From positions 1,178,001-1,242,000 of the forward strand of contig JARKIF010000014.1 of the NCBI GenBank assembly GCA_029378245.1: a stretch of 64,000 bases of DNA, written 5' to 3'. The translations under genes and the position numbers were made by a program. Below the pieces are notes generated by a model that had not been told where the DNA came from, made no database searches, and saw nothing but the letters and a program-made list of their open reading frames with translations. Source of the stretch: Roridomyces roridus. Lineage: Eukaryota; Basidiomycota; Agaricomycetes; Agaricales; Mycenaceae. This document shows positions 57,975-64,000 of this stretch, piece by piece (positions within the stretch are counted from its first letter, which is position 1; each line of letters begins with the position of its first letter).

Positions 57975-58450
57975 CACACGTCAACCTCACACTCCCCGCC
58001 TCCAAAACGGACCCCTTTCGCAAGGGTATCACAATCACCGTCGCCGCCGCACCCGGACAGCCCACTTGTCCCGTCGCTGCCGTCAAGCACCTCTTCACGG
58101 AACTTCCACGTGCAGGGAGCGCCCCCCTCTTTGAGGGAGTTGACGGCAAACCCCTGCACTATCGGGACTTCGTCGCCGGCATCCGCACCTCCCTCACTGC
58201 CGCTGGAATCGACCCCTCCGGTTTCGCAGGTCACAGTCTGCGTCGCGGCGCCGCGACCGAAGCAGCTGCCGCCGGCCTCAGCGACTATGAAATTCAACTC
58301 CTTGGCCGCTGGCGCAGCGACGCCTACAAACTCTATATCGAAAACCCGATTTCCCGAATCCTACATCTCTCCAAACAGCTTCACATGGCCCATCCTCACT
58401 CCGTCCCTTTCGAACCTCCGGCTCTACGAGACTACGCCCCAGTGGCCTGA
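57975..58450 (+). pseudogene. Tyrosine recombinase (YR), C-terminal catalytic part
   Basis: Continues the frame of 51617-52103. Catalytic residues visible: His-x-x-Arg in AGHSLRRGAATEAA, the Trp of LLGRWRSDAY and nucleophile Tyr (AYKLYIENP). Ends ALRDYAPVA, stop 58448-58450. This R-H-R-Y set is complete, so before the Gypsy insertion the enzyme was probably active in DNA strand joining during element replication. Confidence 0.87.
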
Positions 58451-58570
58451 GTCTGATCCCTGATCAGCTCGGACGCTTTGGACCCCAATCTCATTTGGTT
58501 CCCAATTCATCCCTCTCTTGAGTCGACGCCCTCTTCCTCCTCCTCTTATCGTTGCGCGAAGGAGGCTAAT
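58444..58570 (-). repeat. 127-bp inverted repeat, right copy
   Basis: Reverse complement of 48222-48348. Begins at the end of the recombinase gene, probably the 3' terminal region of the DIRS-like element. Confidence 0.85.
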
Positions 58571-59205
58571 TGATGGGCAATGGTGATGGGGTGGATTGCA
58601 CGGGGTTAGCAAACGAGTCCGACGTCACCGTCTCTGATCCCTTTCACGAACACGCGACTTTCATTTCCCATTCACACTTGTCACGACAAGCATCTCCCAT
58701 TATCCCTTTGTCCGTCCTCACTACATACAGTAGACCTTTTGCAAAATACTGGCTAACTATAGTAGGGGTGTTTTGAAAAGATTCCCACTAAATATTATCT
58801 ATCTCAATAAGGTCTTAAATCCGATATCTCTGGCATGGCCGCCATTTGGATCACCCAATTCATCATTTATCATGCTACCCAGATCAACAATATACACGGC
58901 TGTGGATAGAGGTGATGGCATCAATGGTGGCATGCGGGCCATCATTACAGATCGGTTTTTTGATCACTTTGCTCAGAAAGGGCCCCTGCATCAAACCGGC
59001 CATCAGGAAATGATCTTAGATCAAAGTTGTAGCCCTCATTTCAGGCTACAGGTCCTTCCAACAAAGTTGTGCCAAAAAATGTGTGGTTGTCCTGTGAGAT
59101 CCCAAATACTGTTCCAAAGTTTGCATCAAAAGCTGTCTGAATTCTACGCCCAGACAGAAGAAGTAGCGGGGTGACATGAATGGCACTCCCATACAACCAA
59201 CGGGT

Positions 59206-59285
59206 TGTTTAGTCTAGTAGTAAGTCTGCCACTCCTTTATTGAAGCTTTTGCTCTGGGTTCAAACCCTAGCTGTTCCATTTTTTT
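59206..59285 (+). promoter_or_regulatory. tRNA-like Pol III module, unit copy 2 (GTTTAGTCTAG type)
   Basis: Mirror of 51053-51132: A-box 59206-59222, B-box 59256-59267, T7 59279-59285. Confidence 0.55.
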
Positions 59286-61143
59286 CTGCCCTCATTACTT
59301 GTTGCCTTTCTATCACATTTTGACCATTGAATACCTTGTCAAATGTAATCCCATGTTTCCAAGGTTGGCCAGTTGGTAAAACTTCAGGGAATGGGTTGAA
59401 GTCCAACCTCTGATTGACAGCTGCCAACCCCAAGCCACAACGCTTTCATCCAAAAAAGGAAGTTTTGGCAGTTCTGATGTATTTGAGCAGAACTTGATAC
59501 ATTTTGGCATGTATTTTACACAAGGGCTGTTCTTTGACACAGTTCACATCCTGTGAACCACAGTCTAGGTCTCCAGAAGGTGACTAGAAGACTGTAGGAG
59601 TGAAACAGGCATCAATTTATTGCCCCTAGAATAGCATGTGCTATCCTGCTTCAATAGTTGAAGGCCCTCTGCTGGGTACTCTTGTACATGTTCTAATGAG
59701 CTTTCAGGCTTTATATGAGGCATTGAGCCCTTTGGAGAGTAATACTGGGTGAATGAATCCAAGTGGTGATTTTCTGGCCAGGGTTGATAGAGAAGGTATC
59801 ACCTTTGATCTCAGAGTTTCAGACATGCTCAGACACATTATGAATTGAAATGGACAATCAATTGTATCAAGTCATGTCCTACCAAAGAGACTAGCACACA
59901 ACTTGGTCAAAAACAAGGTTCCAGTATTTCATCTTCCGGGCAGATGATGTGCTCAACCTGAGGTGCCACCATACCTTCACCAGGTCTCTATGAGCTATCT
60001 CAGCAAAAAAATCAACAAGTTAAGCAAATGTAGCAGCAGTTACACCTAGCATCATTATGCACTGATGCTACTTGTTCCTTCCCTGGGGGGTTGTCAACGG
60101 CTGATCAAGGACTGAAACCTGGCTAGAACATGATATTCCTTGTCAGTTTATCTATTGGGGATGGAAATTAGACAGTCTGCATCTGAATGTGTGCTGGAAT
60201 GTCCGAGTGGTAGAGGAAGATTCTGTCCAATTGTTGAAACACACCTTGGACAGAACTTTGTCATCCCTTGGCCAAATCTGGAGAATTAAGACATTTTCAG
60301 GATGCTATGAGTCCCCTCTCCCCAGTTTCAGTCTCCAATCTGTTCTAGAGAGCCTCCTTGGTTCAGAATTCTTGAGATGATCCAAAAATGTGTGCACCTG
60401 AAAGTGATGTTCCTGAGTAGATGATTTGGTGATCTCAGGGTCTGAAGGGTCATCCAAGTGTCCAGGACGTGTCCTATATCATCAGTATGCCCAGGTAAAA
60501 TCTGCAGCCTGTGTAGTGTGGGTAACAGTGATTTTCAGATATTATCACACAGTAGCCCTGTTTGTTAGATGACCTTTACTTGTTGGTGACTCAAAATGCA
60601 AAGTGGTATATCCCAGGATCTGGCAGAGAGAAAGGATCACAGGGTTCTTGCTATCTATCAGAGTAGCTAGCCAGTTGATCATTTTCACTGATTCCTCCAT
60701 AGTTGAACTTCAGGGCATTCACTGGGTTGCCAAGTGTGATTTGGAGCATCCTTCCTAATGTAGGTCCCCATTGAAAAGCTCAGGACCTCATTGGGAAGTC
60801 AAAATGGAAGTCATATCAGGGGAATTATCAAAACCAGCCTGTTTCCCCAATTCCAGGCCCATGACAGTGACATTGAAAGCCTGAATGTACACATGGAAAT
60901 ACTATTGGAATGGATGAAAAGGCTCAGGAAAGAAATGCGGCCACCAGACCACACGGGAAGCCCAGGGAGGCAGGAAAGTCGAAAATTTCCTTTTTGGGAC
61001 AAAAGCGTAGTGGCTACAATTGGAAATGCCCGTCAGATTCATGAAAAATTTGAATACAAAGTACTCCTGGCAGGATTCTCGGGCTTAAGCACCATCTGTG
61101 ACAAGGCAGTGAGCCGTGGCACTAGTGTGAATGGATATTAAAG

Positions 61144-61235
61144 AAAAAAAACTAACGGGCAGGGATTGAACCCGTGACCTCCAGCAAAAAGAGGGATAAT
61201 ATTAATGGATCAAACGAGAGAGACCAATAGACCAA
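61144..61235 (-). promoter_or_regulatory. tRNA-like Pol III module, unit copy 2 (TTGGTCTATTGG type)
   Basis: Mirror of 49103-49194, minus strand: A-box-like 61235-61222, B-box 61172-61162, T8 61151-61144. Confidence 0.55.
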
Positions 61236-61717
61236 GCAACCATTAAGGATGATTGTCCAGGGCCTGACAGGTAACTCCGCCTGCCTCAAGCACTTTGGAT
61301 ATAGTGTTCAGTCATTATGAAAAATGACCGTCTGTCCATAGTGCGTGTGATCAAATCCTGTGAATCTGCCTTTTGGACCCTCTACCCAGCAAGTTGATTG
61401 AAAAGACTCTGGTTTGGGAAAGTATTTTGCATTTAACAGCTCAACCAAGCCTTTTTGGCTAAAACACATCTTGACAGCCCCTGTAGCCCTCAAGCCGCTC
61501 TACAACTTATGTTTTTGATGCATCACATCAGCTATCATGCCGACATTTGTTCTGGTATGTTCTTTTCATGGTTTTGATGGGACTTGATGTCTGATGCTAT
61601 ATATCAAATATATCATATCTGGGCAGTGATTCCCGAGCGATTTCCGAGCCATACTCACCAAATTAACCTCCCGGTGGCTGTACGCTCACTAGTGAGGATC
61701 TTTGCAAATTACCCCTA

Positions 61718-63265
61718 CTATACATAGCATGGTCTTTTGCAAAAGATGTTCTGTACCAGCTGCGGTGGAGTACGTTCGTCGGGTGCTGGACGCGAGTCCG
61801 TGCCAAAGGTAAAATGCGACGGTTTGGGGCCAGGTGCTGTGTTGGTACCACCAATCCGGAGGCGTTTCGAGGACGGCTGAGGGTCGAGATAAGGCGCGAG
61901 GGAGAACATGCGTGAAAAGGAAAAGCGGGAAGCAGCGTCAGCGATCGCGTTTTCCTCGGAGCAAAGCCAAACCGAAGAAAAAGAAAAATCAAGCCGGCAT
62001 GCAAGGGCGAGGAAATGGCGGAGGAGGGTCATGGTGGGTGTCGAGCGGATGGTGAAGTTGCCAATGGCGCTGTGGACGGCCTCGTTATCCACGTGAAAAA
62101 TGACATGTTTGCCTCTGAACTCTTCTCCCCAGCAGAGTACGGCGTGTACGACGGCGAGCATTTCCTTGACTTGGATGTGCTCCGAGCGATAACGAGGCGG
62201 GCACCGGGTGGAGAACCAGTGCGAGTGAAAGTGGCCGCCAAGCCCCTTCTCGCCGCTGGCGTCGGTGTAGATGTGTAGGGTGTCACAGTGGGGGGAGATG
62301 AGATGGACGCCGTTCCATTTGGAAGAGAATGCCGTCCACCACGCGATGTCGTGTCGCGCTGGTTTTGGAATACGACGGCGTGAGAATGGCGTGTGGAACT
62401 CGGCTTCAAAGTCGTGGAGACTCCGAATAAAGGCACGAGACGTGGCGACGACCTTGCACGCGAACTGCAAGAATCCGACAAGTTCCTTGGTCTCGGTCAA
62501 CGTTGCGTGGGTACGCCAAGACCAGGATGCGAGTAGCTCCGTGAGGTAAGCAAGCTTCTCTGCGGGTAATCTCGCCTCCATCGCGACGGTGTCGAGCTCG
62601 ATGCCGAGGAACTCGAGGCAAGTTGTCGGTCCCTCCACCTTGCGAGGCTGAAAGTGAAGGCCGAGTTGTGCCCCGAGCGCAAGAGCCCACTCGAGTGCAT
62701 GGCGAACGACATCGAGTGGCACGTGAGGAGCGAAGACTTTGAGGAAGTCATCGAGGTAATGGCGTATGCGAGCGGGAAGGTGGCGTTGCAGAATCCAATG
62801 GAGGGCTTCGGCAAATAGATTGAAGATGTACGGCGCAGATCGGCAGCCAAAGCCGAGCACCAGGTCGTAGAAGAACTCCTCGCCCCAGACGAAGCCAAGG
62901 AGATGCCAATCCTCGCGGCGTACGGGGATGTGGCGGAAGGCGGACTCAAGGTCGAGCTTGATGAGATGAGAGCCAGGACCAGACGCGATGATGTCGGTGA
63001 TGGCGCGGTCAATCATTTCGTAAGTGATTGTGGCCTCCGAATCGGGGATGCCGTCGTTGACAGAGCTGCCTTCTGGCCACGAGAGATGATGGATGCGACA
63101 AATTTTGGTGGACCGTTTCCGTGTCACCGCGCCGAGCGGCGAGCAGCGGAAATTTGGAAGCGGCGGTGCGGCAAACGGCCCGGCGGTCCGCCCGTTGGCG
63201 ACTTGCGCGGCGATGTCCTCAGAGAGGGCAGTGGTGGCTGCCAGTGAGTCGAAGGCGGACTTCAA
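61718..63265 (-). CDS. DIRS-type reverse transcriptase-RNase H (3' end cut by unit copy 2)
   Basis: 515 codons open. RT: LSWPEGSSVNDGIP, IKLDLESAFRHIPV, GCRSAPYIFN and RHYLDDFLKV (the YxDD active site). RNase H: LHIYTDASGEKGLGG, VKEMLAVVHAVL, IFHVDNEAVHSAI and EENAIADAASR. This linked RT-RH with no integrase is the DIRS/Ngaro (tyrosine-recombinase retrotransposon) type. The reading frame leaves element sequence at about 61744 and the last codons (PCYV) belong to the inserted unit. Its partner YR is now on the other strand beyond the arm. The N-terminus at 63265 may be further upstream; a Gag was not found. Confidence 0.88.
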   Translation of the reverse strand: MKSAFDSLAATTALSEDIAAQVANGRTAGPFAAPPLPNFRCSPLGAVTRKRSTKICRIHHLSWPEGSSVNDGIPDSEATITYEMIDRAITDIIASGPGSHLIKLDLESAFRHIPVRREDWHLLGFVWGEEFFYDLVLGFGCRSAPYIFNLFAEALHWILQRHLPARIRHYLDDFLKVFAPHVPLDVVRHALEWALALGAQLGLHFQPRKVEGPTTCLEFLGIELDTVAMEARLPAEKLAYLTELLASWSWRTHATLTETKELVGFLQFACKVVATSRAFIRSLHDFEAEFHTPFSRRRIPKPARHDIAWWTAFSSKWNGVHLISPHCDTLHIYTDASGEKGLGGHFHSHWFSTRCPPRYRSEHIQVKEMLAVVHAVLCWGEEFRGKHVIFHVDNEAVHSAIGNFTIRSTPTMTLLRHFLALACRLDFSFSSVWLCSEENAIADAASRFSFSRMFSLAPYLDPQPSSKRLRIGGTNTAPGPKPSHFTFGTDSRPAPDERTPPQLVQNIFCKRPCYV

Positions 63266-63432
63266 ATTCGTGCAGTGTTGTGAGATTTCCCTTTTTCCCT
63301 GAAATCCGAGATTGGCACCATGTCGGATAATGTGTATTAATGATGATACGAACTTTCTATCAGGGTAGTCTCGTAAATAAAAGGCCTGTAATATCCGTGC
63401 CGGAGGGTAAGGACAAAGGGGCCGGAACCTGA
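63266..63432. other. Spacer upstream of the RT ORF
   Basis: No Gag-like ORF seen in this stretch; it may be the 5' region of the DIRS-like element. Confidence 0.4.
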
Positions 63433-63481
63433 GGTCGGAGGTCGGAGGTCGGAGGTCGGAGGTCGGAGGTCGGAGGTCGGA
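63433..63481. repeat. Seven perfect tandem copies of GGTCGGA
   Basis: 49 bp, period 7. Scattered degenerate GGTCGGA/GTCGGA copies recur at about 63834-63905. No gene recognised from 63482 to the window end. Confidence 0.95.
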
Positions 63482-64000
63482 GGGACGTAGACCGAGGGTG
63501 ATCCGGATGAGGTGAACGCTACTCGGAGGGAGAGCGCACCAGCCACTTGACTTCCGAGAGAGGAGTACTCGGAGACTAGATTGGCACAGAGGAATTGCGG
63601 AGGCAACACACGTTAATTAACTACTGACGTACATCACAATCGTATGTCCTATTTATACTAAGTAAGTATGACACGATCAAATGGAGTCAGAAGCGCGAAA
63701 GACAATAAGCTCTATGTTAAACAATAAGAAAGAAGATGATAAAGATAATCACAATAAGGGAAACGCTCAGAACGACTTCATTGCGTGAAAACCCTATCGG
63801 ATTGTGCAATACGATGAATCGGATGCATCATTGGTCGGAGCGTCCGGAACAGTCGGAGGCGTTCCGGCCCGGAGGTGGTCGGAGGATGTCGGAAGGACGG
63901 AGTTGGTGACATGGATATAACAAGGCCCATGCCTCCTCGTTCAGAACGGAAGAGACTGTGGGTGATTTGGGGGAGACAGCGGGGGCGGCGTTGACCCGGG

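Larger units (their letters stand above)
58747..61733 (-). mobile_element. 2,987-bp palindromic transposon-like unit, copy 2
   Basis: Same unit as 48605-51591 in opposite orientation, again with TTTTGCAAAAG on both sides (58736-58746 and 61734-61744). Its outer end interrupts the RT-RNase H ORF at the codons for NIFCKR. Confidence 0.75.
58719..61763 (-). repeat. Right arm of the 3.05-kb inverted repeat
   Basis: Mirror image of 48575-51619 about 55169. All small ORFs in the two arms translate identically. Confidence 0.95.

Noticed and set aside
51617..58450. Recombinase as a Crypton (YR-only DNA transposon)
   Set aside because: A DIRS-type RT with matching junction sequence lies across the arm, so a split DIRS-like element explains more.
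63433..63481. CRISPR or telomeric array
   Set aside because: Period 7 without spacers and not TTAGGG-like; a simple minisatellite in a eukaryote.
63337..63609. 90-codon minus-strand ORF with TSDLRPP repeats
   Set aside because: The repeat is the translation of the GGTCGGA array; no gene features.

Overview
The window is nuclear DNA of a basidiomycete fungus, most likely an agaricomycete. This rests on dense genes broken by 45-60 nt GT-AG introns, and on lineage-typical families: a DUF6533 seven-helix protein, a TSP2-type tetraspanin, YTP1-like and fungal GT47/O-fucosyltransferase proteins, a chromodomain Ty3/Gypsy element and a DIRS-like element. Exon models were built by hand from reading frames and splice signals. 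I could not place the species.

1-20 kb: the 3' end of an NRPS-like gene with a left-handed beta-helix tail and an apparently fused RING finger (1-3051, with three frame breaks); a TauD dioxygenase (3955-5226); a single-pass membrane protein (5607-6850, minus); a GH5 glucanase (7018-8661); a DUF6533 protein (minus); two secreted class 3 lipases (minus); VPS33 (14789-17283); a small unknown ORF; and a tetraspanin (18185-19860).

20-37 kb: two minus-strand glycosylation genes, one an SDR epimerase fused to a GT47 exostosin-type transferase and the other an O-fucosyltransferase-like gene. These are followed by a paralogue of the 5.6 kb membrane protein, an intron-containing tRNA-Asp, lipase C (frame break), a YTP1-like membrane protein, intron-poor lipase D, and a nuclear KEN-box protein behind paired MluI cell-cycle boxes.

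37-47.5 kb: ordinary housekeeping and secreted genes. They are an F-box protein, YAE1, a GNAT acetyltransferase, a BIR1/survivin-like protein, pectin methylesterase, mitochondrial HTD2 and lipase E.

47.5-64 kb: a nested transposon complex with no host gene. Two copies of a ~2.99 kb unit lie as inverted arms (every matched coordinate pair sums to 110338). Each copy is itself a diverged palindrome with inward-facing tRNA-like Pol III modules and apparent 11-bp target duplications. Between the arms is a tyrosine recombinase gene split by a young, intact Ty3/Gypsy chromovirus (163-bp LTRs, 5-bp target duplication). Outside the right arm, on the opposite strand, is a DIRS-type RT-RNase H. Flipping the inter-arm segment would restore a same-strand RT-to-recombinase order, so I infer an arm-mediated inversion.

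The secreted enzymes (five lipases, GH5, pectinesterase) fit a plant- or wood-associated life. The most unusual features are the nested palindromic complex, the NRPS-like/RING fusion and the SDR-GT47 fusion.
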